Translations under genes and position numbers: made by a program | Part shown: one piece after another, positions 27,758-36,574 of the stretch | Layout of the letters: each line of letters starts with the position of its first letter | Position numbering within the stretch: position 1 is the first letter of the stretch | The notes under the pieces: model-generated | Seen by the model: the letters and a program-made list of their open reading frames with translations, nothing else | Told to the model about the DNA's origin: nothing | Databases searched by the model: none | Origin: Shewanella frigidimarina | Lineage (GTDB): Bacteria > Pseudomonadota > Gammaproteobacteria > Enterobacterales > Shewanellaceae | Direction: 5' to 3' | Assembly (NCBI RefSeq): GCF_003797125.1 | Contig: NZ_RKKE01000002.1 | Location: 99,661-163,660, forward strand | DNA: 64,000 nt

Positions 27758-30700
27758 TAGATAAACATACCGAGCAAAGTACTTTGCAACATAATGAGCA
27801 AAACGCTCAGTCAGAAGAATCACTCAAACCAAGTAATAAAAAAGCACCTAAATCAACCAGTCTATCTGCAAGGATTTGGCGCAGCATTAAGCTTTATACC
27901 CGAATACTGATTTATGTCCCATTGGTATTATTGATGTTGTTTGCCATCATCATGGGCACCCCATTTGGCAGTAAAATGGGGGTGATGTTCGTCAATCAAT
28001 TTATCAGTGATATCGATGTTGAATATGCTTCTGGCACCTTAAACAGTGATATCACGCTGCAGCACTTGTCATGGTCAATGCCTGGGATTAGCGTCGAAGC
28101 TGATGATTTAACATTGGAGTGGGTGCCAACATGCCTGATTAACAAGCAACTTTGTGTCACAAATCTGCTCGCATCAAGTATTGATGTGAACATTATCACT
28201 GATAATATTCCTGTAACCGAAAACACCACTGACACGGATGCTACTAACCAACCTTTTACCGAGCTTGAATTACCCATTGGCATTAATATCAGCCACGCCC
28301 AATTGGCCAATATTGATGTAGATGTGAATGGTATGACTTTTTATGCCGACAATTTAAAGACTCAAGCTATCTGGAATAGCGCTGGCCTTGTGGTTGAATC
28401 TCTCACCAGCCAGGGGTTAATCGTCAACATTCCAGATGCAACATCAACAAGCCAAACACGTTCTCAACCAAATAATAAAGCAACAAACCAAACAGCCGAT
28501 CCCAAAGAAACTTCATGGCCATTGGCTAACTTACCACAGGTATTTATGCCTTTCCCTGTCAATGTTAGACAGTTTAATGCCACCGACAGTCAGCTCATTA
28601 TCGGCCAGCGCAACGACCATTTTAGCCATATCGCGTTAGCGGCCAGTTTTCGTCAATTTCAACTTGGAATAACCCAACTAGACATTCAACATGATGATGG
28701 TGATATTAGCGTTATCGGTGATATTAGTTTACATGAGCACTACCCACTGACATTAAAGCTACTAGCCAATGTCGAAAACCTGCCTGAGTTGCCAGGGCTT
28801 CAACAGCAACAACTCCGTGTAGATCTTACCCAAGACTTAAGCCAATTAAATATCAACGCCATCGCTAAAGGCGATAGCCATTTCAATCTTACAGCAGACA
28901 TTAATCTCACCTCGCCGGCGCTTGAATACCAAGTAACACTTACCGATGCTGCTTTGCAATGGCCGTTAAAAAACCCCCAGTACACCAGCAACATTACCCA
29001 CTTTACCAGTGAAGGTAATATAAAAGACCAAGTGGCGCAGTTTGAAGGGCAACTGACAACACCTTACCACCCTACTTTGGCGGTTATTGCAGATGTTGTT
29101 AACCACAATCAAAAGTTGACCATCAATAAGCTCAATTTACAATCAATCGCGGGCAACCTAGATCTAACTGGGCAGCTATCATATAAAGATGACTTAACCT
29201 GGCAAGCCAATGTGCTTACCAACGACATTCAGTTGCAATATATTGATTATATTAATCAGCAAAATCCGATCAAAAGTAAATTCAGTGGCCATTTTAATAG
29301 CACGGGCAGCATTGCCGATAAGCAATGGCAAGTGGCCATTCAAGACGCCAATTTAACCGGTCGTTTAAATGGTTACCCGCTGAACTTACAAGGCGAGATT
29401 GCATTAAATCAAGATTTTGCGATAAACGCGACAAACCTGCAGGCCAATGCCCTTGGCGCTCAATTAATCATTAATGGTCAAGCCGACAAAACATGGGACA
29501 TCGATGCCGAACTTAGCGTTCCCGATGTCAGTCAGTGGCTAAAAGGCGGCCGCGGTAATATTTTTGCAAAAGTTGATGTTACGGGTAATAGTGCCGACCC
29601 AATTGTGGATATTAATGCGCAAATCAGTCAATTCAGTTACCAAGGAAGTAAAATTGACAGCCTTGACTTGCTGGCGAATTATCGACCTTATACACAGCAT
29701 CAATATCGGATAGAACTGCGTAATAACAATCTTGTATGGGACAGCTATAAGCTGACAGATATCGCATTCGTCAGTGAAGGCAATCAACATCAACAACAAA
29801 GCAAACTCAATACTCAAGGTGATGTGGTCATCAATACTCAAATGACCAGTAGTAGTAATATTGATAAACAACAGTTCAATGCCACATTAACAGAATTCAA
29901 TATCAGTAATGCTCTTGGACAATGGCAACAAGATAAACACATAACCGCAAGCTGGGATCAACTCAATAATCGTGGCAGTGTGAGCCGTTTTTGCTTAGTG
30001 CATCCACACAATAAATTGTGCTTAATCAATGATGTTAATTTAGGTCACACTGGCCAGGCTAATATTACTTTTACCGGTAATCCCGGCAAAACATTGGCAC
30101 CTGTGTTGTCTAAAAAAATCACCTGGAGCGGTGAAGCAGCGCTAACAACTCAAGTTAATTGGGCTAAAGGTAAAAAGCCTACTGCAAATGTTCAGTTTAC
30201 GCTTTTACCGGGAAATATTAAGCTAAGTCGAGCCAAAAACAACACTATCAGCATCGACTACCAGCAGTTACTATTTCAAGCATCGCTTGATGAAAAACAA
30301 ATTAATAGTTCATTGAGTTTTGATTCGTCCGGCATAGCAAGTTGGCAAAGTCAGCTGAGTGTCAACATCACGCCCGATCGCACCTTACTAGGTACGATTA
30401 ATGTTAATGAGCTTAATCTGGCGCCTTTTGGAGAGTTCTTCCCAAGGTTAGAAACCTTAGAAGGCATGTTGTCCAGTCGATTAAATTTATCCGGCACTCT
30501 TATGGACCCGAGTGTCTCGGGTAATATTAAACTCAGTGACGGTGCATTTGCCTTATCCACTAACCCAACATTAATCGATAAACTGTACTTGTCACTGGCT
30601 CTAGAAGGCCAACAAGGACAACTCAATGGCCAATGGCATATGGGTGACGGACAAGTGAGTACGACAGGTACCCTCGCTTGGCCACAAGGAAAGTTTAGTG

Positions 30701-31668
30701 GTGACATTGATGTCAAAGGTGAAAATTTAGCAGTAATTCAACCGCCAATGGCAATATTAAATGTCTCTCCAGATATTAATATGACCTTTGATGAGCAACT
30801 GTTTGCGATAAAAGGCAAAGTTGACGTGCCATCAGGACAAATAAAAATTACACAGTTAGCAGAAGGAGGCGTTGCGGTATCGAACGATGTGGTATTTAAC
30901 GATTCAGTGTCTGAACAAACCGTTAAAACCAGTCCTTATGCCGTTACAGCCGATTTAAATATCAGTGTAGGTAAACGTCTTACTATTGATGGTATGGGTC
31001 TTAAAGGAAGGCTAGAAGGCGATCTGATACTAAAACAACAAGCTTTTAAGCCGCCCATGTTATTTGGTGATATTAAAGTCAACAAAGGGACTTATAAGTT
31101 TATGGGACAAACCTTAAGTATTAACACTGGTGAAGTCCAATTTATTGGCCCGACAGAATTACCAAACCTAAATATAGAAGCGACTAGAGACATTAAAGAG
31201 AGTGATATCACCGCCGGTGTTCGAGTCACGGGTACCCCAATGCGTCCAGTGGTTACCTTATTCTCTAATCCAGCAAAAGAGCAAGCTGAAGTGCTTTCTT
31301 ATATTTTGACGGGTAAAGGCTTTACCAGTACAACCAACCAACAAAGTAACTCACTAATGATGGGCGCCGCCCTCAGTTTAGGCTCACAATTTGATGGTGG
31401 AGCAATGAATAGCATTGGCAGTACTGCAACGGGTCTAATTGAAAAATTTGGATTTTCAAATGTACAACTTGATACTAATGATGACGGTAAAGTGGCCGTA
31501 AGTGGGTATATAGGTGAAGACTTAATGATTAAATATGGCGTGGGAGTATTTAACCCAGGTTATGAAATGACTGTGCGGTATTATTTGTTTTCACAATTAT
31601 ATTTAGAAAGCGTGTCGAGCACCTTAAGTCAATCACTTGATATCTACTATAGCTTCGAAATCGATTAG
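27754..31668 (+). CDS. tamB: Translocation and assembly module TamB
   Basis: AsmA-like inner-membrane-anchored protein that spans the periplasm to TamA; recent work on the family suggests phospholipid transport. The 1304-residue sequence has one N-terminal membrane segment (about 50-72), a long beta-taco body with many short hydrophobic beta repeats, and the C-terminal DUF490 region (TPMRPVVTLFSNPAKEQAEVLSYILTGKG ... YYLFSQLYLESVS). It is translationally coupled to tamA. The stop codon is followed immediately by a heptamer repeat. Confidence 0.95.
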   Translation: MIDKHTEQSTLQHNEQNAQSEESLKPSNKKAPKSTSLSARIWRSIKLYTRILIYVPLVLLMLFAIIMGTPFGSKMGVMFVNQFISDIDVEYASGTLNSDITLQHLSWSMPGISVEADDLTLEWVPTCLINKQLCVTNLLASSIDVNIITDNIPVTENTTDTDATNQPFTELELPIGINISHAQLANIDVDVNGMTFYADNLKTQAIWNSAGLVVESLTSQGLIVNIPDATSTSQTRSQPNNKATNQTADPKETSWPLANLPQVFMPFPVNVRQFNATDSQLIIGQRNDHFSHIALAASFRQFQLGITQLDIQHDDGDISVIGDISLHEHYPLTLKLLANVENLPELPGLQQQQLRVDLTQDLSQLNINAIAKGDSHFNLTADINLTSPALEYQVTLTDAALQWPLKNPQYTSNITHFTSEGNIKDQVAQFEGQLTTPYHPTLAVIADVVNHNQKLTINKLNLQSIAGNLDLTGQLSYKDDLTWQANVLTNDIQLQYIDYINQQNPIKSKFSGHFNSTGSIADKQWQVAIQDANLTGRLNGYPLNLQGEIALNQDFAINATNLQANALGAQLIINGQADKTWDIDAELSVPDVSQWLKGGRGNIFAKVDVTGNSADPIVDINAQISQFSYQGSKIDSLDLLANYRPYTQHQYRIELRNNNLVWDSYKLTDIAFVSEGNQHQQQSKLNTQGDVVINTQMTSSSNIDKQQFNATLTEFNISNALGQWQQDKHITASWDQLNNRGSVSRFCLVHPHNKLCLINDVNLGHTGQANITFTGNPGKTLAPVLSKKITWSGEAALTTQVNWAKGKKPTANVQFTLLPGNIKLSRAKNNTISIDYQQLLFQASLDEKQINSSLSFDSSGIASWQSQLSVNITPDRTLLGTINVNELNLAPFGEFFPRLETLEGMLSSRLNLSGTLMDPSVSGNIKLSDGAFALSTNPTLIDKLYLSLALEGQQGQLNGQWHMGDGQVSTTGTLAWPQGKFSGDIDVKGENLAVIQPPMAILNVSPDINMTFDEQLFAIKGKVDVPSGQIKITQLAEGGVAVSNDVVFNDSVSEQTVKTSPYAVTADLNISVGKRLTIDGMGLKGRLEGDLILKQQAFKPPMLFGDIKVNKGTYKFMGQTLSINTGEVQFIGPTELPNLNIEATRDIKESDITAGVRVTGTPMRPVVTLFSNPAKEQAEVLSYILTGKGFTSTTNQQSNSLMMGAALSLGSQFDGGAMNSIGSTATGLIEKFGFSNVQLDTNDDGKVAVSGYIGEDLMIKYGVGVFNPGYEMTVRYYLFSQLYLESVSSTLSQSLDIYYSFEID

Positions 31669-31742
31669 CATTTGGCATTTGGCATTTGGCATTTGGCATT
31701 TGGCATTTGGCATTTGGCATTTGGCATTTGGCATTTGGCATT
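31669..31742. repeat. Heptamer tandem repeat (CATTTGG)n
   Basis: Ten exact copies of the 7-bp unit plus four bases, starting at the base after the tamB stop codon and ending 33 bp before a terminator. Copy number could vary by slippage, but the stop codon shields the protein. Confidence 0.97.
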
Positions 31743-31775
31743 ATAAGAATAAATTTAGTGATAAAAATCAGCCAT

Positions 31776-31803
31776 AAAAAAAGCGCCCTAAGGCGCTTTT
31801 TTT
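31776..31803. terminator. Bidirectional terminator between tamB and rplY
   Basis: Perfect 12-bp stem AAAAAAAGCGCC/GGCGCTTTTTTT with a CTAA loop, extended by further T's. Confidence 0.95.
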
Positions 31804-31815
31804 TCACATTTGCGA

Positions 31816-32103
31816 TTAAGCAAACATGAAGTCAATGTGTTCAACCAATTGCTTGAATGCGTGACGTTGGATAGCTTTTACACGAACTTTAACTTCTTTA
31901 CCTTCAATAGAAACGGTTAAGTCAGTTGTGTAAAAGTCATCATTTAACTGGATGTTAATGATGTCTTTGTGTTCAAACTTGATTGATACAGGCTCTTTAC
32001 CTGGACCATAAATTACTGCAGGAACTTTACCGGCATGACGTAGGCGGCGGCTCGAACCTTTCCCGATTTCTGTGCGGGTTACTGCGTTGATTGTGTAAGA
32101 CAT
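31816..32103 (-). CDS. rplY: 50S ribosomal protein L25
   Basis: 5S-rRNA-binding ribosomal protein of 95 residues, the short single-domain form as in E. coli. It starts [21 protein letters not shown], contains [17 protein letters not shown], and ends HIDFMFA. It is a single gene with its own upstream region and a shared bidirectional terminator. Confidence 0.97.
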   Translation of the reverse strand: MSYTINAVTRTEIGKGSSRRLRHAGKVPAVIYGPGKEPVSIKFEHKDIINIQLNDDFYTTDLTVSIEGKEVKVRVKAIQRHAFKQLVEHIDFMFA

Positions 32104-32577
32104 TAGTCACTCACTTAATAATTAATAAAGTATGAAGGCGTCATCATTTTCGACCAACGATGACTCAAATAAAGCGCGCGGATATTACCACAGCCATTAT
32201 CAACCCACAAGAAGATATACCAATCCTATTAAATATGTGATCTTTCAGCGGGAGTTCAATGTGCTATAGGCAGATTATTGAAACGAATAGTGATGCTCGG
32301 TAACAAGCTCCTGCGTTATTCTGCCATCAACACCTGACCGCCATGGATGGTGGGAATATTTTATTTTTTATAGAAAAAATAGACCATGGCGTAGTATTTT
32401 GAAAGCATCTAACGAAGCATAAAGTACTTTGAAACCCACCAGAATGGAATCTTTCAGGTATTCCACTTCTGTGTTGCATCGATTTAAAAGGGAACAACCA
32501 TTTCTACATCAATGCGCCTTGAATTGAAAAACCTGAGAGACTCTGAACTGACTAGATATTAATGAGATTAGTATTAA
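32104..32577. other. Non-coding region with a long inverted repeat
   Basis: About 470 bp between rplY (transcribed leftward from 32103) and the mepK-like gene. It holds the rplY promoter. At 32339-32391 CGCCATGG and CCATGGCG pair around an inner stem TATTTTTT/AAAAAATA, making a hairpin without a clear role. No ORF found. Confidence 0.45.
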
Positions 32578-33129
32578 TTAACCCCAACGCCTCACAGGCC
32601 CACAATCAATATGCACAAACCCATCTCGAGGATAAAATCCTACACCACCCAACTTAAGCGACTCAGCAGCATCGCGTAAGTGTTTAGTTTTCACTCCGGG
32701 TAAAGCAATATCCATCGCCATCCCTTTCATGTGATAACTTTTCTTGGCTACCCCGTTGCTGCGAGAAGCGAGCATTTGATTTGTTTTTGGTGAACGATAA
32801 GCTGAAATAACATGGATTTCATCTTGATTATCTAATGTAGCCTGTAATTTATACAAATATTCAAATAATCTTTTATCAATCGGTGCGGCTACATTCTGAC
32901 GATGATCACGTAATACTTGGTTAAATTCAGTCAATGTTTCCGATTGATATTGACCATCAACCCAAAAACTTCCCTGGCTTCTCTCACCGGTGTGCAAGTT
33001 ATAAAAACGTAAATCTTTAACACCAATAGTAGAACGACTTGCTTGCGCGGTATTAGGTAACAGAGTTACCACTGCGGCACCGCTTAACCCTAATAATAAC
33101 TGCCGACGAGTTAGGCACTCTATTGTCAT
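32578..33129 (-). CDS. Peptidoglycan endopeptidase MepK-like (YcbK, DUF882/M15 family)
   Basis: Predicted periplasmic L,D- or D,D-cleaving murein endopeptidase. The 183-residue sequence has a twin-arginine signal (LTRRQLLLGLSG near residues 6-17), like E. coli YcbK/MepK. Zinc-site motifs are SYHMKGMAMDIALPG (His and Asp) and GFVHIDCGPVRRWG (His). It is adjacent to an YcbB/LdtD-type transpeptidase, the same pairing as ycbB-ycbK in enterobacteria. That supports roles in 3-3 crosslink formation and cleavage. Confidence 0.9.
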   Translation of the reverse strand: MTIECLTRRQLLLGLSGAAVVTLLPNTAQASRSTIGVKDLRFYNLHTGERSQGSFWVDGQYQSETLTEFNQVLRDHRQNVAAPIDKRLFEYLYKLQATLDNQDEIHVISAYRSPKTNQMLASRSNGVAKKSYHMKGMAMDIALPGVKTKHLRDAAESLKLGGVGFYPRDGFVHIDCGPVRRWG

Positions 33130-33380
33130 TTATACACCACTTAAATTATCTAAATTACGATACTTATCGACTTTAAAAGCACGATTTCATCTTCACAACG
33201 TCTTTATTTCGTTGTTGATTTTTTATCCAACTGGCGAATAAATTAACCATTAATGCTGATAAATGCAAGTCTGCCCATGTTGAGCTGAGCAACAAATACG
33301 CTAATATCTATAAGAGTGTGATATAGCTCAAGTGCTTAGGGCAAAGTAAAACGTCATTAACTTTGTTTCATCAATTAAGA

Positions 33381-34802
33381 TTATTGCACAATATCGTTAT
33401 TGATGGCTTTATGGCTTAATAACTTCATCGACTCTGCAGGGGTTAATTGATAAATGTCATCTCGGTACTGCGCAACATGTTGTTCATCCACCCAAGCGCG
33501 CCAATACACCATGTGCACAGGTAAAGATGACGATAAGGCAAACCATTGAGTTTGAGTGTGATTAGACTGCAAATGGGCCCAAGTACGCTTGTCGATAACC
33601 AAATGGTTAGCAAACCAATCGGCTAACTGTTGCACCTTTTCAATTCGTACACAGCCTGATGATATATCCCGCTCCACATGTGCGAACATTTCGGGGGTTG
33701 GCGTATCATGCAAATACACGCTCTGGTCATTGTTAAAATGAAATTTATAGCGGCCTAATGCATTACCGCTACCGGGGCGCTGAACCACTCTATAAGGGAA
33801 CTTACCTGTTGCAGCCTGTTGCCATTGTTGAGGTGTTTTATCAACACGATGACCTTCATAATCAAACACATCAAAATGTCTATCGGCAAAATAAGCCCCA
33901 TTTGACCTAACTTGCGGTAAAATATCCTTACGTAAAAGTTGTCGAGGTACCGTCCATGTGGGATTGATAACTATATTGGAAATTTGTCCCGTCATCACCG
34001 GCGTCTGTCGATATGGCTTACCTACAATCACTTTAGACGCTAACACAACTTGATTTTGGTCCACTAGCACCATTTGAAAAGCGGGAATATTAATCAACAA
34101 ATAAGGTTGAGGCAGCTGACTCAAATAGACCGTTTTTTCTACGAAGCTTTTTGCTAATAAAGAGGCTCGTTGTTGTGGTGTTTGATTTAACCAGAATATG
34201 GTTTTAGGGCCAATAACGGCATCAGTCTTTAACCCATGCCGAGACTGAAAGCGTTTAACGCTTTGCACCAAAGCTGGTTGATAATCTATTTCGTCCGCAA
34301 GGTATTCGTATGCATCACCCAATAACCACAAACGTTGATTAATTTGCTTAATGCTGGGATGACGGTCTCCAGGGCGTAACAGCCCTTCAAGCGTGATGGC
34401 TGGCCAATCTTGCGTTTGTGATAACCACATTAACTTACGCAGATCGTTTATCACCCCCAGGTAATCATCCACGCTAGGCTCCAGTGCAATATTTTTGTCA
34501 CGTAACGAAGTGGTGTTATCCATTGAGTCAAATGGCAGAGAAACTTGTTTATTATGCCAAAAAGCAGCCACACTCTGTTGAATGTTGTCGATATATTCTA
34601 ATTGCTCGGCAGCGGACCCCATCTGTAATATCGCTAAATATTGTGCCCGCTGTGCGGTGGGCTCAGCCAAATACTGTAATTGCAGGTGTTGAGTTAAATT
34701 TTCATATTGAGCTTCAGTGTTGGCCAAGACAAATGGCGACATACACAAAAGCAATATGCTTATTATGCAAACATTTACAGACAGTTTCAGTTTTCTGAAC
34801 AT
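33381..34802 (-). CDS. L,D-transpeptidase YcbB/LdtD-like
   Basis: Predicted periplasmic enzyme making 3-3 (mDAP-mDAP) peptidoglycan crosslinks. I start it at the ATG at 34802 (473 residues, MFRKLKLSVNV), which gives a clean signal peptide ending FVLA; an upstream in-frame ATG at 34847 would hide the signal. A peptidoglycan-binding domain (LVQSVKRFQSRHGLKTDAVIG) precedes the YkuD domain, whose catalytic Cys is in ISSGCVRIEKV and His in VYLHDTPTPEMF. The neighbour is the MepK-like gene. Confidence 0.93.
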   Translation of the reverse strand: MFRKLKLSVNVCIISILLLCMSPFVLANTEAQYENLTQHLQLQYLAEPTAQRAQYLAILQMGSAAEQLEYIDNIQQSVAAFWHNKQVSLPFDSMDNTTSLRDKNIALEPSVDDYLGVINDLRKLMWLSQTQDWPAITLEGLLRPGDRHPSIKQINQRLWLLGDAYEYLADEIDYQPALVQSVKRFQSRHGLKTDAVIGPKTIFWLNQTPQQRASLLAKSFVEKTVYLSQLPQPYLLINIPAFQMVLVDQNQVVLASKVIVGKPYRQTPVMTGQISNIVINPTWTVPRQLLRKDILPQVRSNGAYFADRHFDVFDYEGHRVDKTPQQWQQAATGKFPYRVVQRPGSGNALGRYKFHFNNDQSVYLHDTPTPEMFAHVERDISSGCVRIEKVQQLADWFANHLVIDKRTWAHLQSNHTQTQWFALSSSLPVHMVYWRAWVDEQHVAQYRDDIYQLTPAESMKLLSHKAINNDIVQ

Positions 34803-35041
34803 GCTACCCCCCATTGGCCCACACACTGATATTGTCATGTTTTTCACACAAGTGGAATGAATATAGCCATTATGCTAAATAATAAATGCACCTGGATGTC
34901 AGAAACAATTAATCAACAAAATTGAATACCAAAGCGTTACCAACGCGCTACCTATGCCCTACTTAAATAAATGAAAATTAATCATCTAGATGAAAAGTAA
35001 CCAGTTAACATTAATTTATGAATACACAACTAGGAAGGACC

Positions 35042-35077
35042 ATGCTGAATTGTTATAAGTGGATTAAGAAGTACTAA
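35042..35077 (+). CDS. Possible 11-codon leader ORF upstream of the HU-like gene
   Basis: Encodes MLNCYKWIKKY. A strong ribosome site, AGGAAGG, begins ten bases before the ATG. The stop lies 16 bp upstream of the HU-like gene's start. It could be a translated leader or coincidence; its Tyr/Lys/Trp content is notable. No terminator/antiterminator pair is evident between it and the gene. Confidence 0.3.
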   Translation: MLNCYKWIKKY

Positions 35078-35093
35078 AGCAGTAGAGAATCAC

Positions 35094-35369
35094 ATGAATA
35101 AAAAACAACTCGCTCAAACTATGGCCAGTAAAATGGACATTCCCCAAGTTCAAGCTAAGCAACAACTTGAACAAATCCTCGCGGTAATTCATCAAGGTTT
35201 AGCTGAAGGTGAAAAAGTTTACATCCCACAATTCGGTACATTTGAATTACGCTTTTACTTACCAAAAGTAGGTCGTAATCCACAAACGGGTGAAGCCATA
35301 GAGATTGACGGATTTAATCAACCCAGTTTTAAAGTCTCACCCGCATTAAAAGCATTGATCAACGCTTAA
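35094..35369 (+). CDS. HU-family DNA-binding protein
   Basis: 91-residue histone-like protein. The N-terminal helical half is NKKQLAQTMASKMDIPQVQAK. The family core IPQFGTFELRFYLPKVGRNPQTGEAIEIDG carries the DNA-binding arm GRNPQTGE, and FKVSPALKALINA ends it. It differs from standard HupA/HupB (arm and N-terminus diverge), so it is probably an accessory HU paralogue, not the main HU. The gene is isolated, between ldtD (divergent) and the repeat-rich intergenic region. Confidence 0.9.
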   Translation: MNKKQLAQTMASKMDIPQVQAKQQLEQILAVIHQGLAEGEKVYIPQFGTFELRFYLPKVGRNPQTGEAIEIDGFNQPSFKVSPALKALINA

Positions 35370-35387
35370 GCCAAAGTGGTAGAAACC

Positions 35388-35436
35388 TTAAAAGCCGAGG
35401 TACTAGAACGCTTCGCTGCTAGAGGCTATAACTGCG
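35388..35436. repeat. 49-bp direct repeat, copy 1
   Basis: Begins TTAAAAGCCGAGGTACTAG and ends ATAACTGCG. It matches the copy at 35501-35549 with two mismatches, 113 bp apart. It contains the CTAGAACG..CGCTGCTAG hairpin-like core. A looser, inverted relative (GTAGCCGCGTAGCGAACTAG) occurs near 35612-35631. Confidence 0.85.
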
Positions 35437-35500
35437 TCACGAGAAAACGGTTTGCGGATTATTGTTGCATGCTGAGCGTAGAGTGCTCAACGTCTGGAGA

Positions 35501-35549
35501 TTAAAAGCCTAGGTGCTAGAACGCTTCGCTGCTAGAGGCTATAACTGCG
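35501..35549. repeat. 49-bp direct repeat, copy 2
   Basis: Second copy of the repeat at 35388-35436. No ORF of note crosses the pair. It resembles the dispersed palindromic intergenic repeats common in this type of genome (inference). Confidence 0.85.
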
Positions 35550-35723
35550 GTTATCCAGTTTAACTCTACCTAACTGAAACTAGCCAACGACTTTCCCAAT
35601 AACCCGCTCTTGTAGCCGCGTAGCGAACTAGTAGGCCGAAGTCCGCCCTAGCATCTAAGCTCATTCGCTCTTATCGCCCTCACCTTCTTTTGCGTTTGTT
35701 ACCCTTAAAGACCAAATTTTAGA

Positions 35724-35759
35724 CGTAAAAAAGCCCCAACAGAAGTTGAGGCTTTTTTA
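35724..35759 (-). terminator. Terminator, distal copy
   Basis: GTAAAAAAGCC...GGCTTTTTTAC stem with an AGAA loop and one mismatch, T-run on both strands. Copy of the terminator at 35879-35914. Confidence 0.85.
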
Positions 35760-35787
35760 CACCACTCTCTATTGCTAGAGATTATAA

Positions 35788-35820
35788 TGGTATCCGAGGC
35801 CAGACTTGAACTGGCACGCT
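35788..35820 (-). pseudogene. tRNA-Leu 3'-end fragment
   Basis: 33 nt matching the T-arm, acceptor strand and CCA of the intact tRNA-Leu at 35943-36028, with one substitution. No 5' part is present. Confidence 0.9.
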
Positions 35821-35878
35821 AATGTTCAACAAGAGCGCGAGAGATTTTATTTTTCGATGTTATTTATTAAATTTCAGA

Positions 35879-35914
35879 CGTAAAAAAGCCCCAACAGAAG
35901 TTGAGGCTTTTTTA
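35879..35914 (-). terminator. Terminator of tRNA-Leu, proximal copy
   Basis: GTAAAAAAGCC...GGCTTTTTTAC stem, AGAA loop, 29 nt beyond the tRNA 3' end on the minus strand, T-run after. Confidence 0.88.
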
Positions 35915-35942
35915 CACCACTCTCTATTGCTAGAGATTATAA

Positions 35943-36028
35943 TGGTACCCGAGGCCAGACTTGAACTGGCACGCTTATTCAGCGAGGGATTTTAAATCCC
36001 TTGTGTCTACCGATTCCACCACTCGGGC
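35943..36028 (-). tRNA. tRNA-Leu (UAA)
   Basis: 86 nt with encoded CCA. Minus strand begins GCCCGAGTGGTGGAATCGG, anticodon arm GGGATTTAAAATCCC with anticodon TAA, a class-II variable arm (TCGCTGAATAAGCG), T-loop GTTCAAGTC. It resembles E. coli leuZ. Its 3' end and terminator are duplicated downstream. Confidence 0.97.
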
Positions 36029-36125
36029 AAACTGAGTGTGTTTTGATAACAAACATCAAATCACTTAATTCATATCTGCATAAGATAAACAGCGTTGCTT
36101 TCGCGTCCTGCTTAACTTGGTGCAC

Positions 36126-36153
36126 ACTTTACTGATTTTTTTTAGCCAAGCAA
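36126..36153 (-). promoter_or_regulatory. Candidate promoter of tRNA-Leu
   Basis: On the minus strand TTGCTT (36148-36153), 16-nt spacer, TAAAGT (36126-36131), then GTGCACC. This would give a leader of about 90 nt. Confidence 0.4.
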
Positions 36154-36244
36154 CTAAAATATTCATCACACCGAACTGAACGCTTCAAAAAACGCCAATC
36201 CGATGTAAAATTCAACAAAACGAGATGCTTAGCACAAAAAATGA

Positions 36245-36574
36245 TTAATTGGCTCTAACAGGGGTTAACCCTTTACTGCGATTGGTGACCGCTTCCTCAA
36301 TTTCAAAACCGGCTTCGCTCCACACTTGCGCTTCTTCAACATTAAACGATTCTTTCGCCCAAATGGTTGCAGTATCTAAATTGAAGTTAGCTTTTATCCA
36401 ACCATCAGACTCAGTAGGGCCAAAACCTCTTAAACGCCAATTTTGTGCTTGAGTTGAATCAAAACCTATTGCTTTCCATTGGCTTATCTCACGTTCAGAC
36501 ATCCCTTGCCAGCTAGGGGCCGATGCGCACGCTACCAATAATGATACTAATAAACCTAACAATAATTTTTTCAT
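36245..36574 (-). CDS. Lipoprotein built of five 13-residue repeats
   Basis: 109 residues with a lipoprotein signal (MKKLLLGLLVSLLVACASAP, Cys16). The mature part, from about residue 33, is five exact-length 13-residue repeats, each starting with Trp and having Phe at position 6: WKAIGFDSTQAQN, WRLRGFGPTESDG, WIKANFNLDTATI, WAKESFNVEEAQV, WSEAGFEIEEAVT. The consensus is W-x3-small-F-x4-A. No enzyme motif is visible. I do not recognise the family. It lies between tRNA-Leu and rluB on the same strand. Confidence 0.85.
   Translation of the reverse strand: MKKLLLGLLVSLLVACASAPSWQGMSEREISQWKAIGFDSTQAQNWRLRGFGPTESDGWIKANFNLDTATIWAKESFNVEEAQVWSEAGFEIEEAVTNRSKGLTPVRAN

Larger units (their letters stand above)
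35714..35820 (-). repeat. Duplicated tRNA-Leu 3' end plus terminator, distal copy
   Basis: 107-bp block repeated 155 bp away at 35869-35975 with two visible mismatches. It contains a terminator (35724-35759) and the last 33 nt of tRNA-Leu (35788-35820), with one change in the acceptor strand (GGATACCA instead of GGGTACCA). Confidence 0.9.

Noticed and set aside
31550..31807. Minus-strand ORF with repeated MPNAKCQ
   Set aside because: It is only the translation of the CATTTGG heptamer repeat plus the antisense of tamB, with no ribosome site.
35714..36028. Genomic island boundary at tRNA-Leu
   Set aside because: No integrase or foreign gene lies between or beside the copies; only a possible scar, kept as a low-certainty finding.
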